Shown here piece after piece: positions 36,878-47,363 of a DNA stretch of 64,000 bases. Position numbers and translations under genes: made by a program. Within the stretch, counting starts at the first letter, position 1. Each line of letters opens with the position of its first letter. The stretch is from positions 46,000 to 109,999 of the forward strand of contig OMOD01000007.1 in assembly GCA_900290255.1 (NCBI GenBank), in the 5' to 3' direction. Under the pieces are notes generated by a model. That model saw nothing but the letters and a program-made list of their open reading frames with translations. It was not told the origin of the DNA and made no database searches. The DNA comes from Candidatus Sulfotelmatobacter kueseliae (GTDB lineage Bacteria > Acidobacteriota > Terriglobia > Terriglobales > Acidobacteriaceae).

Positions 36878-37825
36878 ATGAAAGACTTACTAAGTCGCAG
36901 ACGATGTTTCGTCTGGGTTGCCGCATTCCTGCTGCTATCGATGTTCGCCACCGCGTTGGCGGCGGCTAGTAAGCACAGCGGAAGCGATGCGCAAACGCCA
37001 ACAACGGCACCAGTTTTGTCCGCTGCCGGGGCAAAATATGTCGGCAGTGACCAGTGCAAAATCTGTCACGCGGACCAGGCTCGCATGATGGAGGCGACGC
37101 CGCATTACCGTATTTTTGGCGCAGACAAGCAGGCTGGCGCAGAAGGCTGCGAAGTTTGCCATGGGCCTGGTTCTGCCCACATCGATGGAGGAGGAGACAG
37201 GAGCAAGATCTCCCGCCTGGGAGAAGTCAAATCGGGTGAGGTGCTTGGTGTCTGTCTGAACTGCCACGCTGAGCGCGCGAACCAAATGCACTTCAATCGC
37301 AGCCAGCATGCCAGCGCGGGCGTGACCTGTGTCGATTGTCACCGCGTGCATACTTCCAAGGCGGAACCGCTGCTTGCCGAGAAGGAGCTTGACCTGTGTT
37401 ACGGCTGCCACCAGGAGACGAAGAGCGACTTCGCCAAGCCTTTTCACCATCGCGTAAACGAAGGCCTGGTGCAATGCAACGACTGCCATAACATTCATGG
37501 GACGGCGACTGTGCGGCAGGCACGAACCCTGCCGAGCGGGGATGCCGTTTGCTACAAGTGCCATGCCGACAAGCAGGGGCCATTCGTTTATGAGCATGTG
37601 CCGGTGAAGACCGAAGGCTGCACCACTTGCCACACCCCCCACGGTTCCACCAATCCTCGGCTCCTGAAAGTGAGCCAGGTGAACATGCTCTGTCTGCAGT
37701 GCCATACCTTCCCGGCGGTGGGGCCGGCCGGGCCCGTACACAATCAATCAGCGAAGTACCAGGCCTGCACCATGTGTCACAACCAGATTCATGGGTCCAA
37801 CTTCAGCAGTGTCTTTTTCAAGTGA
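36878..37825 (+). CDS. DmsE-like decaheme c-type cytochrome
   Basis: Ten CxxCH motifs counted: CKICH, CEVCH, CLNCH, CVDCH, CYGCH, CNDCH, CYKCH, CTTCH, CLQCH, CTMCH; N-terminal signal. Confidence 0.92.
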   Translation: MKDLLSRRRCFVWVAAFLLLSMFATALAAASKHSGSDAQTPTTAPVLSAAGAKYVGSDQCKICHADQARMMEATPHYRIFGADKQAGAEGCEVCHGPGSAHIDGGGDRSKISRLGEVKSGEVLGVCLNCHAERANQMHFNRSQHASAGVTCVDCHRVHTSKAEPLLAEKELDLCYGCHQETKSDFAKPFHHRVNEGLVQCNDCHNIHGTATVRQARTLPSGDAVCYKCHADKQGPFVYEHVPVKTEGCTTCHTPHGSTNPRLLKVSQVNMLCLQCHTFPAVGPAGPVHNQSAKYQACTMCHNQIHGSNFSSVFFK

Positions 37826-37834
37826 GGGGAACCG

Positions 37835-40291
37835 ATGCCGTTGCCAAGACAACTCGCTCTGCGACCCCAATTCGGGCGAGGACAAATTTGTGTGGAGACG
37901 GGCGCCTCGCCCGGCCAAGCTGAGCGCACCGGGGCCGTCAAGGCCGCTATTGGATTCACGGGGTGGAGCAGTTCGCCAGCCGCCTGTGACCACAGTAACT
38001 GTGGACTTGTGCTGTTTCTCGCCGCGCTGGCCGCGTTCTTGATGTTGTCGTCGTCAAACTCGCTCTTTGCGCAATCTTCCAGCGCTGGCCAGAATCTGGC
38101 CGCGGAGCCAGATGGAGTTATCAGCAGCGGTTATCGAATTCACTCGTCGGGTGAGCTAGGCTACCGGTCCAGCGACATAAGCGGCAGTGGCGATATGTAC
38201 GACACATTAGTGAATCTGCAGACCGGTCCGCGATTTCTCGACGAGACGCTTTCGATGCAATCGCTGGATCACCGGGGCGTGCCTTTCGACAATCTTTACC
38301 TCAACAGCTTTGGATGGGGAGGCGATCCCAACAATGTCTTGGGGATTCGGGCCGACAAGAACAAGTGGTACAAACTCGCAGGCAATTTCCGCCGCGATCA
38401 GAGCTTCTCCGATTTCAACTTGCTGGCCAATCCCCTGAATCCTCCAACCTCCACTCCGTCGATTCCTGTGCTGAACTCGCCCCACTCATTCGATACGACG
38501 CGGCGTATGAGCGACGTCGACCTCACTCTGCTGCCGCAGTCGTGGGTCAGCTTTCGCCTGGGGTTTTCGCACAACAATATGACCGGGCCTTCGTACAGCA
38601 GCATCCACGACGGCACTGACGCTCTGCTCCTCCAGGACTGGAACACAACCATGAACTCCTACCGTTTGGGGGCGGACTGGAGGATTCTGCCGCGAACGGT
38701 TCTCAGCTACGACCAATTCCTCGATTACTACAAGGGCGACACGGACTACCAACTGGCGCCCTTCGCGCCGGCGCTTCTGTCCACTGGAACTCCGGTTGAG
38801 TTGGGTTTGTCCATCGACACGGCGAACAAGGAACCGTGTGCCGTGTTGCCGCCGGCGACCAGTCTGATCGTCGGCGGAGTCCTGACCAACAACACCTGCA
38901 GCGCCTACTTCGGTTATTCGCGGAACCAGCGGATTCGTACTTCCACGCCCACCGAGCGGCTCAGTTGGCGCAGCACTGACCTCCAGCGGTTAGACCTGGT
39001 CGGTTCTTATTCCTACAGTTCCGCCGCAATGAACACGCCCTTGGACGAGAATTTCGCTGGTCTGATCACGCGTACCCACACTCTCGCCTTCAACGGCACC
39101 GGTGTCGCCGACGCGAACCGAATTTCCAACGTGCTCGATCTCGAGGCCACACTGCACCTGAACCAGCATCTGCGCCTGGTTGAGACATTCTATTTTTGGG
39201 CCTACCGCATTCCGCAGAATGGCAATTTCACCGAGATCGACAGGGATTGCACAGTGCCAGCTACGTGCACGCTGCTGACTCCGCTGAGCGCCACTACGCC
39301 CACGATCATTACCACCCTGCCCCAATCGTCTTTCAACCAAACCTGGAACAGAAATGAGACCGAATTAGCTTGGGACATTTCGAAGGAGGCGGGAGCACGT
39401 ATCGGTTTCCGCTATGGTGATCGGGTCTTCGACGTCTTCAACGATTATTCAGGCGTCGAGACCTACAACGGCTTTTCAACGACGGGCGAGGACCATTTCC
39501 TGGTCAACGAGTACACAGAACTCCTGGGCTTGTGGGCAAGGCCCACCCACGCCTTGCGGTTCAATTTCGATCTGGAGCACACCAATTACGACAACGTGAT
39601 CGTTCGCATGGCTCCGCGCAAGGAATCGCGGTACCGGTTCCAGACGACCTATAAACCCCGGCCGTGGGCGGTCTTGGGCGGGTCCATTAATATTCTGCAA
39701 GATGCCAACGCCGATGCACTAACCCAGTACGTGGGACACAACCAAAACTACGGACTTACCGCCTCGCTGACACCGCGCGAACGCTTCGGGCTGGATCTGG
39801 CGTACAACTTCAACAACGTGATCCAGAATGCCCTGATCTGTTTCAACGACACGCCGCCAGCCGGGGTGACACTCCCGTTTGTGGACGGCGCCACCACCCC
39901 TGTCAATTATTGTGGAAATACTCTAACCGGTGGAGTGGAAGTGCTCTCGGCCAATCCTCTACTGGCCAACTCGTATTACACCAACCATACTCAATTCGGA
40001 ATGACTGCCATCAGGTTCAAGCCCGTGAAGCGAATGACGGCTAACGTCGGCTACAGCATCACCAGTGTTGACGGCAGCACCCCGCAGTTCAACATTCTGC
40101 AGCCCCTCGGCTCGTTGCAGTACAAGTACTCGCAGCCAGTGGCCAACCTGAGCGTGGACATTGGCCATAAGTTGGCTTACAACATGGGCTGGAATTATTA
40201 TCAGTACAACGAGGGTTCGTTTGTCGGGCCCACCGCGCCACGCTATTTCCACGCGAACTCGGTGGTCGACTCCCTGCGTTACACATTCTGA
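37835..40291 (+). CDS. MtrB/PioB family outer-membrane beta-barrel
   Basis: Starts 9 nt after the decaheme stop; SSGYRIHSSGELGYRSSDISGSGDMYDTLVNLQTGPRFLDETLSMQS..., terminal aromatic strand ...VVDSLRYTF. Confidence 0.85.
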   Translation: MPLPRQLALRPQFGRGQICVETGASPGQAERTGAVKAAIGFTGWSSSPAACDHSNCGLVLFLAALAAFLMLSSSNSLFAQSSSAGQNLAAEPDGVISSGYRIHSSGELGYRSSDISGSGDMYDTLVNLQTGPRFLDETLSMQSLDHRGVPFDNLYLNSFGWGGDPNNVLGIRADKNKWYKLAGNFRRDQSFSDFNLLANPLNPPTSTPSIPVLNSPHSFDTTRRMSDVDLTLLPQSWVSFRLGFSHNNMTGPSYSSIHDGTDALLLQDWNTTMNSYRLGADWRILPRTVLSYDQFLDYYKGDTDYQLAPFAPALLSTGTPVELGLSIDTANKEPCAVLPPATSLIVGGVLTNNTCSAYFGYSRNQRIRTSTPTERLSWRSTDLQRLDLVGSYSYSSAAMNTPLDENFAGLITRTHTLAFNGTGVADANRISNVLDLEATLHLNQHLRLVETFYFWAYRIPQNGNFTEIDRDCTVPATCTLLTPLSATTPTIITTLPQSSFNQTWNRNETELAWDISKEAGARIGFRYGDRVFDVFNDYSGVETYNGFSTTGEDHFLVNEYTELLGLWARPTHALRFNFDLEHTNYDNVIVRMAPRKESRYRFQTTYKPRPWAVLGGSINILQDANADALTQYVGHNQNYGLTASLTPRERFGLDLAYNFNNVIQNALICFNDTPPAGVTLPFVDGATTPVNYCGNTLTGGVEVLSANPLLANSYYTNHTQFGMTAIRFKPVKRMTANVGYSITSVDGSTPQFNILQPLGSLQYKYSQPVANLSVDIGHKLAYNMGWNYYQYNEGSFVGPTAPRYFHANSVVDSLRYTF

Positions 40292-40383
40292 TGTTGCCTT
40301 CAAATGTGTAGCTGGAGGGGTGCGTTCGGGCGTTACCTCCAGCGCCTCTACCTTATCGCGGCCGCCGCTGCCATAATGTTACA

Positions 40384-42084
40384 ATGGTTGGTGCTTTCCT
40401 CAATGAAAATTGGCTTCCGAAGTCTGTCCTCTGTCTGCGTGACTATACCCGGCACAAATTCTTGCTCGATGTGATCGCGGGCCTTACGGTGGGGCTGGTG
40501 GCGCTGCCGCTGGCCATGGCATTCGCGATTGCTTCCGGACTGACGCCGCAAGCAGGAATCTACTGCGCGATCGTCACCGGTTTCCTGGTTTCCGCGCTGG
40601 GCGGGTCAAAGACCCAGATTGGCGGACCGACGGGCGCTTTTGTGGTTGTGGTGGCGGGCATCATCGCCGTGCATGGCGTCGATGGGTTGTTCATGTGCAC
40701 GGTCATGGCCGGCATTTTCTTGATCGTCATGGGGCTGACCGGCCTGGGCACGGCGGTGAAATTTATTCCCCGGCCCGTCGTCATCGGATTCACCAATGGC
40801 ATTGCTGTACTGATCGCCAGCACCCAGATCAAAGATTTTTTCGGCCTGCATCTCGACAAAGTGCCGGGAGTCTTCTGGCAGCGCGTGGAAGCGCTCGCCT
40901 CGAGCTTCCATACGCTGTCATTCGAAGCCACGGCGCTGGCCGTGTTCACGTTGCTGACCCTGATCATCTGCCGGGGTCTCTCGGCGCGCATCCCTGGACC
41001 GATTGTGGCGTTGCTTCTCAGCACCTGCGCCGTCTACTTTTTCCACCTGCCGGTGGAAACGATCGGGACGCGATTCGGGGGAATTCCGGGCGGATTGCCG
41101 CACTTGCAGATTCCGCAGTTCCGGTCAGACCTGATTCACGGCCTGCTCGGGCCGGCGTTCACGGTGGCGATGCTCGGCGCGATTGAGTCACTGATGTCGG
41201 CCGTGGTTTCTGACCGCATGAGCAACGACCGCCATAATCCCAACGTCGAACTGGTCGCACAAGGCGTGGCGAATGTATTTTCGCCGATGTTCGGCGGTCT
41301 GCCGGCAACGGGCGCGATCGCGCGCACGGCGACCAATATCCGCTCGGGAGCGCAATCGCCCGTAGCCGGGATCATCCACGCGCTGACTCTGCTGTGCATC
41401 TTGCTGTTTGCCGCCCCACTCGTCAGTTACATTCCCATGGCCGCTCTGGCGGGGATTCTGATGATCGTCTCCTACAACATGGGAGAGTGGCGCGAGATTC
41501 CGCAACTGCTGAAGTTGACCAAAACCGACATCAGCATTTGGCTGGTGACGTTTGCGCTGACCGTGTTTGCCGATCTCACGGTCGCGGTCGAGGCCGGAAT
41601 GATTCTGGCGGCGCTGCTGTTCATCAGCCGCGTGGCCTCAACCACCACCGTCTCGCAAGTGACCGACGACTACGTCGAAGATGGACGCGTGCACATTTTG
41701 CAGGACAAGGACATTCCGTATTACGCGACCATTTTTCGCATTCATGGGCCATTCTTGTTTGGCGCGACGGACAAGATTTCCGCCGTCACCGAAAATCTGC
41801 ACCGGCTTCCGCCGGTGGTCATTCTGCGGTTGCGGAACATGACCGCCCTCGACGCGACCGGACTGTTTGCCATCGAAGAAGCGGCCAAGCAACTGCACGC
41901 CAGCAAACGCACATTGATTCTGTGCGGGGCGCGCGAGCAACCCTTGAAGCTGATGCACCAGGCGGCGGAATTTGAAGAGGTACTCGGCAAGGAGAACATC
42001 TGCGACAACGTTCAGGAAGCGCTGAGACGGGCCGAGGAAGTGTACGAAGGGCTGCAGCCGCAGACCCCGGCGGGCAAGCTCTGA
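40384..42084 (+). CDS. SulP family inorganic anion transporter with STAS domain
   Basis: DVIAGLTVGLVALPLAMAFAIASGLTPQAGIYCAIVTGFLVSALGGSKTQIGGPTGAFVVVV; C-term STAS (RNMTALDATGLFAIEEAAKQL). Confidence 0.94.
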   Translation: MVGAFLNENWLPKSVLCLRDYTRHKFLLDVIAGLTVGLVALPLAMAFAIASGLTPQAGIYCAIVTGFLVSALGGSKTQIGGPTGAFVVVVAGIIAVHGVDGLFMCTVMAGIFLIVMGLTGLGTAVKFIPRPVVIGFTNGIAVLIASTQIKDFFGLHLDKVPGVFWQRVEALASSFHTLSFEATALAVFTLLTLIICRGLSARIPGPIVALLLSTCAVYFFHLPVETIGTRFGGIPGGLPHLQIPQFRSDLIHGLLGPAFTVAMLGAIESLMSAVVSDRMSNDRHNPNVELVAQGVANVFSPMFGGLPATGAIARTATNIRSGAQSPVAGIIHALTLLCILLFAAPLVSYIPMAALAGILMIVSYNMGEWREIPQLLKLTKTDISIWLVTFALTVFADLTVAVEAGMILAALLFISRVASTTTVSQVTDDYVEDGRVHILQDKDIPYYATIFRIHGPFLFGATDKISAVTENLHRLPPVVILRLRNMTALDATGLFAIEEAAKQLHASKRTLILCGAREQPLKLMHQAAEFEEVLGKENICDNVQEALRRAEEVYEGLQPQTPAGKL

Positions 42085-42335
42085 CCAAAGAAAACCCCGC
42101 AAAAGCCGCCGAGGTTTCGCAAACAGCGCGGAGGAAACGGCAAGTTTCAGACATGAACTGCCCCTGTTTCACGCCTGCGTTGCCATCCCCAGAGCAGGCG
42201 CGATAAGATGATGCGTACACATCTCTCCGCTCTTATTCCAGTGACTTTTTGCGAAAGCAGCCCTGCGGGCGAGGAGTGTGCGGCCCGGAACGGCGCAGGC
42301 ATGTGCCTGCTCGAATTCTCCTGACGGAGCTGGAA

Positions 42336-43661
42336 TTGAAAAAAGGTAAAACCGCGGTGATCGTAGGGGCCCAGTGGGGCGATGAGGGCAAGGGGAAGAT
42401 CGTCGACGTGTTGTCGGAAAACTTCTCGGTCGTCGCTCGCTACGCCGGCGGACACAATGCCGGCCACACCGTCGTTATCAACAACAAGAAGTTCATTCTC
42501 CAGCTTGTTCCCTGCGGCGTGTTGCGCGCCAGATGCCGCAGCGTCATCGGCAACGGTGTGGTGCTTGATCCGCTGGCCTTTCTGAAAGAGGTTGGCTCTC
42601 TGCGCGAAGCCGGGGTGAAGGTGGATGGGAATCTGTTTGTTTCCAACCGCGCCCACGTAATTCTGCCTTACCACCGCATGATCGAACTGGCTGCCGAGAA
42701 TGCCCCGGGACGGGTGAAGATCGGCACCACTTCGCGGGGCATTGGGCCTGCTTATGAAGACAAGATGGGCCGCCGCGGCTTACGCGTCGCTGATTTGCTG
42801 GACCTCGAACTGCTGAAAAAGCACATCGAGAACGCGGTGCATGAGAAGAACATGATTGCGCACGCGTTGTTCAACACCGAACCGCTCGACGCCGACAAGA
42901 TGTACAAGGAATACGCACAGGCGGCAGAGAAAATTGCCCCGTTTGTCTGCGACACGGCCGTGCTGCTGAATCAGGCGCTGGACGCCGGCGAATCCATCTT
43001 GTTTGAAGGCGCGCAGGGAACGATGCTCGACATCGATCACGGTACCTATCCCTTCGTGACCTCTTCGAGTGCGACTTCGGGTGGTGCGGTCATCGGGACG
43101 GGCGTGGCTCCCAATGCGATCAATTCGGTCATCGGCATTACCAAGGCATACTGCACGCGCGTGGGGGAAGGTCCGTTCCCCAGCGAGGAAAAGGGCGCGG
43201 CCGGCGAGAACCTGCGCAAGCGCGGCAACGAATACGGCGCGGTCACGGGGCGCCCTCGCCGCACGGGATGGCTCGATCTGCCGCTGCTGCGCTACTCCGG
43301 CATGATCAACGGCACGTCGTGGCTGGTCGTGACCAAACTCGACGTGCTTGACGATCTGGAGGAAATCCCGGTGTGTGTCGGCTACAAAATCGACGGTAAG
43401 GCAACCGCCGAAGCACCCGCGCAGGCCAGCGGCTTCGAAAAGATCGAGTGCATTTACCGGAAGCTGCCCGGCTGGCGGACTTCGACCGAAGGCATCGCAG
43501 AATACGAGAAACTGCCCCGGCAAGCGCGGGAATACCTGGCATTTCTGGGAAAGGAAGCCGGGGCGAAAATCGGCATGATTTCGACCGGTCCCGACCGCGA
43601 CCATACCATCCTGGTGGACGAGTTCGTTTCTGAGTTGAAGGCCGCCGCAAAGAAGGCCTAG
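42336..43661 (+). CDS. purA: Adenylosuccinate synthase
   Basis: KKGKTAVIVGAQWGDEGKGKIVDVLSE..., RGIGPAYEDKMGRRGLRVADLL. ORF 42249..43661; likely TTG start at 42336 with GGAG at 42326-42329. Confidence 0.95.
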   Translation: MKKGKTAVIVGAQWGDEGKGKIVDVLSENFSVVARYAGGHNAGHTVVINNKKFILQLVPCGVLRARCRSVIGNGVVLDPLAFLKEVGSLREAGVKVDGNLFVSNRAHVILPYHRMIELAAENAPGRVKIGTTSRGIGPAYEDKMGRRGLRVADLLDLELLKKHIENAVHEKNMIAHALFNTEPLDADKMYKEYAQAAEKIAPFVCDTAVLLNQALDAGESILFEGAQGTMLDIDHGTYPFVTSSSATSGGAVIGTGVAPNAINSVIGITKAYCTRVGEGPFPSEEKGAAGENLRKRGNEYGAVTGRPRRTGWLDLPLLRYSGMINGTSWLVVTKLDVLDDLEEIPVCVGYKIDGKATAEAPAQASGFEKIECIYRKLPGWRTSTEGIAEYEKLPRQAREYLAFLGKEAGAKIGMISTGPDRDHTILVDEFVSELKAAAKKA

Positions 43662-43736
43662 AATGCCCTTCTCCGGCTCGTGGTTTAGCAAACCGGCTCG
43701 CGTCGCGAGCCAAGGGCCGCGGGGAAGGAGCGAACG

Positions 43737-44024
43737 ATGGTGGTGTTGGCGGTTACCTGGATGGCGAAAGTTGGGCACGAAGCCGAAGTTGCCGCACTCT
43801 TTGAAAAACTGACCGAACAATCCCGCAAGGAACCGGGCTGCGCCATGTACCAGGTGCACCGGCACAAGACCGAACCGCGCCGCTTCTTCATCTACGAGCA
43901 GTACAAGGACGACGCCGCGATTGAAGCCCACCGCAGCGCTCCGCACTTTCTGCAGTTTGCGCGCAAGGATCTCCCCAAAGTCGCCGACCGCGTGGAAGGG
44001 CATTTGTTAGAGCCGCTCGGCTGA
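43737..44024 (+). CDS. Putative quinol monooxygenase (ABM domain)
   Basis: AVTWMAKVGHEAEVAALFEKLTEQSRKEPGCAMYQVHRHKTEPRRFFIYEQYKDDAAIEAHRSAPHF. Confidence 0.88.
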   Translation: MVVLAVTWMAKVGHEAEVAALFEKLTEQSRKEPGCAMYQVHRHKTEPRRFFIYEQYKDDAAIEAHRSAPHFLQFARKDLPKVADRVEGHLLEPLG

Positions 44025-44083
44025 GTGCAGCGCCGGCGCCCCGCCCGCGTGGTTGACGCCGTAGGGCGCGGCGCGTGCGTGGA

Positions 44084-44275
44084 CTATTTCCCTTTGTCCG
44101 CCATCAACTCGCCGCCGCTCGCATAGCTTTCCTTGGACACTTCGTGGAAGGCTACGATGATTGCCTCCCGCCGCGCGCCGGCTTCTTCGACTAACGCGTC
44201 GGTGATGCGCTTGGCGAGTTTGCGTTTCTGATCGGCGGTGCGGCCCGTGAGCATCGTGATTTGAACTAGAGGCAT
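44084..44275 (-). CDS. 4-oxalocrotonate tautomerase family protein
   Basis: MPLVQITMLTGRTADQKRKLAKRITDALVEEAGARREAIIVAFHEV (Pro2 present). Confidence 0.85.
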   Translation of the reverse strand: MPLVQITMLTGRTADQKRKLAKRITDALVEEAGARREAIIVAFHEVSKESYASGGELMADKGK

Positions 44276-44365
44276 AAGAACCCAGTTGTCAGTGGCCAGT
44301 AAGACCGGGGAACTTTTTCGAGTTAACCCTGGCCTTATCCGTGAAAATCTGTGGGAATCCGTGGC

Positions 44366-44791
44366 CTATTTTGCCAGTTCATATCCGGCAAAAAAGAAGC
44401 TCAGTTCGAAGCGCGCCGTGTCTTCGGCGTCGGAGCCGTGAACTGCGTTGCGCTCGATGTTGGTCGCCCACTTCTTGCGGATCGTGCCTTCCTCGGCGTT
44501 GGCCGGGTTGGTGGCGCCCATGAGCTTGCGCAGATCGGCGATGGCGTTTTCCTTTTCCAGCGCCAGCGCGACGATCGGCCCGCTCGACATGAAGTCGGTC
44601 AGCGAATTGTAGAACGGCCTCCCGGCGTGCACCGCATAAAACTGCTCCGCCTGATGCTTGGAGATTTCCAGCATCTTCATGGCGAGGATGCGGAATCCAT
44701 TTTTCTCGAATTGTTCAATGATGTCGCCGATGGCGTTCTTGCGCACGGCGTCAGGTTTAACGATGGTAAGTGTGCGTTGCAGGGTCTTCAT
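44366..44791 (-). CDS. ndk: Nucleoside-diphosphate kinase
   Basis: [31 protein letters not shown]..., [21 protein letters not shown]. Confidence 0.95.
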   Translation of the reverse strand: MKTLQRTLTIVKPDAVRKNAIGDIIEQFEKNGFRILAMKMLEISKHQAEQFYAVHAGRPFYNSLTDFMSSGPIVALALEKENAIADLRKLMGATNPANAEEGTIRKKWATNIERNAVHGSDAEDTARFELSFFFAGYELAK

Positions 44792-44852
44792 AAGTTCGGT
44801 CGTTGGTCCTTGGTCGTTAGTCGTTGGCGAAGGTTATCCACGGTCGCGTGAA

Positions 44853-44932
44853 TTGCAGATTTCTGATTTCAGATTAAATCGAACTGCAAGCAATGATGTC
44901 AGAATCTGCAATCTGAAATCTGACTTCTGCAA
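44853..44932. repeat. Intergenic imperfect inverted repeat (23-bp arms)
   Basis: TTGCAGATTTCTGATTTCAGATT ... AATCTGAAATCTGACTTCTGCAA; about 20/23 arm positions pair. Confidence 0.7.
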
Positions 44933-44960
44933 TCCAAACGGAATTCTCCTTGATACTGGG

Positions 44961-45839
44961 TCAGACGTTGACTCCGATCGCCGCCGCCAGCGTCTCGCCA
45001 ATCACGGCAGGGGACTTCGCCACGCGGATTCCGGCAGCTTCGAGCGCCTTGATCTTTTCCGCGGCGGTGCCTTTGCCGCCGGAAATGATCGCTCCCGCGT
45101 GGCCCATGCGGCGTCCCGGAGGTGCGGTCTGTCCGGCAATGAAGCCCACGACGGGCTTCCTCATGTGAGTCTTCACGAACTCGGCAGCGGTCTCTTCGGC
45201 ATTTCCGCCAATCTCGCCGATCATCACCACGGCCTCGGTCTCGGGATCGCGGTTGAACAGGTCGAGCGCGTCCACAAAATTCGTTCCGATAATCGGATCG
45301 CCGCCGATGCCGATGGCCGTAGACTGTCCGATGCCGCGTTGCGTGAGTTGATGAACCGCTTCGTAGGTCAGCGTGCCGGAGCGCGAGACGATGCCGATTG
45401 GACCTTCTTTGTGAATTGAAGCGGGCATGATGCCGATTTTGCACTTGCCCGGCGAGATAATGCCGGGGCAGTTCGGTCCGATCAGGCGCGAGCGCCGGTT
45501 CTGCAGAAATTCCCACGCCTTCACCATGTCAAGCGTCGGGATGCCTTCGGTGATGCAGACGATCAGATCGATCTCGGCGTCGGCTGCTTCCATGATGGCA
45601 TCGGCGGCGAACGGAGGCGGAACGAAAATGACGGTGGCATTGGCGCCGGTTTTGTCTGCGGCTTCGTGCACCGTGTTGAAAATCGGCCAGCCCTCGTGCG
45701 TAGTGCCGCCCTTGCCGGGCGTCACGCCCCCGACAATCTGCGTGCCGTATGCAGCGCTGGCTTTCGCATGAAACGTGCCTTCACGGCCGGTAAGGCCCTG
45801 TACGATGACCCGCGTATTTTTATTAACTAAGATTGCCAT
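44961..45839 (-). CDS. sucD: Succinate-CoA ligase, alpha subunit
   Basis: [45 protein letters not shown]..., [19 protein letters not shown]. Confidence 0.96.
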   Translation of the reverse strand: MAILVNKNTRVIVQGLTGREGTFHAKASAAYGTQIVGGVTPGKGGTTHEGWPIFNTVHEAADKTGANATVIFVPPPFAADAIMEAADAEIDLIVCITEGIPTLDMVKAWEFLQNRRSRLIGPNCPGIISPGKCKIGIMPASIHKEGPIGIVSRSGTLTYEAVHQLTQRGIGQSTAIGIGGDPIIGTNFVDALDLFNRDPETEAVVMIGEIGGNAEETAAEFVKTHMRKPVVGFIAGQTAPPGRRMGHAGAIISGGKGTAAEKIKALEAAGIRVAKSPAVIGETLAAAIGVNV

Positions 45840-45872
45840 AAATATGAGCCCTCACTTCTAAGCTTCGATCGC

Positions 45873-47069
45873 TCAACGCCATTCGGTGACGCCGAGAGTT
45901 CCCCGGGCTGCGGCCACGACTTTGTCGGCGGCACTCTTCATGCTGTCCGCGACGATGAAGTTCAATCCCGAGTCGGTCAGAATCTTCTTGCCTTCCTCCA
46001 CGTTCGTGCCCTCCAGCCGCAGCACGATGGGCAGTTTGATGTTGGTCTTGCGCGCGGCTTCAACCACGCCGGTGGCCAGCATGTCCACGCGGAGGATGCC
46101 GCCGAAAATGTTGATCAGCACCGCTTTTACGTTCTTGTCGCTGAGCAGGATTTCGAACGCGTGCGCGACCTGCTCGGAATTGGCGCTTCCGCCCACGTCG
46201 AGGAAGTTCGCAGGCATGCCGCCCGCGTACTTGATGATGTCCATGGTTGCCATGGCGAGGCCGGCGCCGTTGACCATGCAGCCCACGTTGCCGTCGAGCT
46301 TGATGTAGTTGAGGCTGTACTTCGAGGCCTCGACTTCCAGCGGATCTTCTTCGGTGATGTCACGCAGCTCGCGCAGATCGGGATGACGGAACAACGCGTT
46401 GTCGTCGAAGTTGATTTTTGCGTCGAGCGCGAACAGACGGCCGTCGGTAGTGGTAATGAAGGGATTGATCTCGACCAGCGAAGCGTCGGTCTCGAGAAAC
46501 GCCTTGTAAAGACTGGTCAGGAATTGCACCGCGGGATTGATCTGTTTCGCATCGAGTCCAAGCTTGAAGGCGATCTTGCGCGCCTGAAACGCCTCCAGGC
46601 CCATGCCGGGATCGATGTGCTGCTTCAAAATGGCCTCGGGATTTTCGGCGGCAACCTGCTCGATCTCCATTCCGCCCGCAGCCGAAGCCATAAACACCGG
46701 CTTGCCTTCCGCACGATCCACCAGAATGCCCAGGTAGAGTTCCTTTTCGATGGGCAGCGTCTCTTCGATCAGCAAGCGGCGCACAATGCGGCCTTCGGGA
46801 CCGGTCTGATGCGTGACCAGCTTCATGCCCAGCATCTTAGCGGCGAGATCACCGGCCTCGTTCACCGATTTGGCGATCTTGACGCCGCCGCCCTTGCCGC
46901 GGCCTCCAGCGTGAATTTGTGCTTTGACCACGACCCCAGTCGCGCCGGAACTGAGAAGTTCTTTGGCGACCGACTCGGCTTCTTCCCGCGTTGCAGCCAT
47001 CGCGCCGCGCGGAACAGCCACACCATATTTCTTTAAGATTGCCTTTGCCTGATATTCATGGATTTTCAT
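45873..47069 (-). CDS. sucC: ADP-forming succinate-CoA ligase, beta subunit
   Basis: [25 protein letters not shown]..., [21 protein letters not shown]. Confidence 0.96.
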   Translation of the reverse strand: MKIHEYQAKAILKKYGVAVPRGAMAATREEAESVAKELLSSGATGVVVKAQIHAGGRGKGGGVKIAKSVNEAGDLAAKMLGMKLVTHQTGPEGRIVRRLLIEETLPIEKELYLGILVDRAEGKPVFMASAAGGMEIEQVAAENPEAILKQHIDPGMGLEAFQARKIAFKLGLDAKQINPAVQFLTSLYKAFLETDASLVEINPFITTTDGRLFALDAKINFDDNALFRHPDLRELRDITEEDPLEVEASKYSLNYIKLDGNVGCMVNGAGLAMATMDIIKYAGGMPANFLDVGGSANSEQVAHAFEILLSDKNVKAVLINIFGGILRVDMLATGVVEAARKTNIKLPIVLRLEGTNVEEGKKILTDSGLNFIVADSMKSAADKVVAAARGTLGVTEWR

Positions 47070-47214
47070 ATAAGAAACTCGTCAGTAAGAATCGGAAGGA
47101 CCCTGCTTGCGGCGTCGCACTGCGGGCAGCAAACCTTTCATTTTATAGAAGGGCAGTGCATTAGGGCAAACGCCGCGCAGCAGCGGTAGTGCCTCAGTTT
47201 GTAGAAACAACTAT

Positions 47215-47282
47215 GTGGGGACAGCCGCCTGAGCCTGCCCTGAGCGAAGTCGAAGGGGCTGTCCTGTCGAGGGAAGCTCGAC
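47215..47282 (+). repeat. Palindromic element family P1, copy A (loop-interrupted)
   Basis: GTGGGGACAGCCGCC[tgagcctgccctgagcgaagtcgaagg]GGCTGTCCTGTCGAGGGAAGCTCGAC: stem halves GGACAGCC/GGCTGTCC split by an extra segment. Confidence 0.75.
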
Positions 47283-47363
47283 TGCGTGGACGAATGCCGT
47301 GCGGGCGCCGGTCTGCTCATTTTCAGAGAGCGGCACCCGCCACACGATTTGAAACGCAGCCGC

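Noticed and set aside
42780-44003. 407-aa minus-strand ORF
   Set aside because: Antisense to purA and the monooxygenase gene; no recognisable family.
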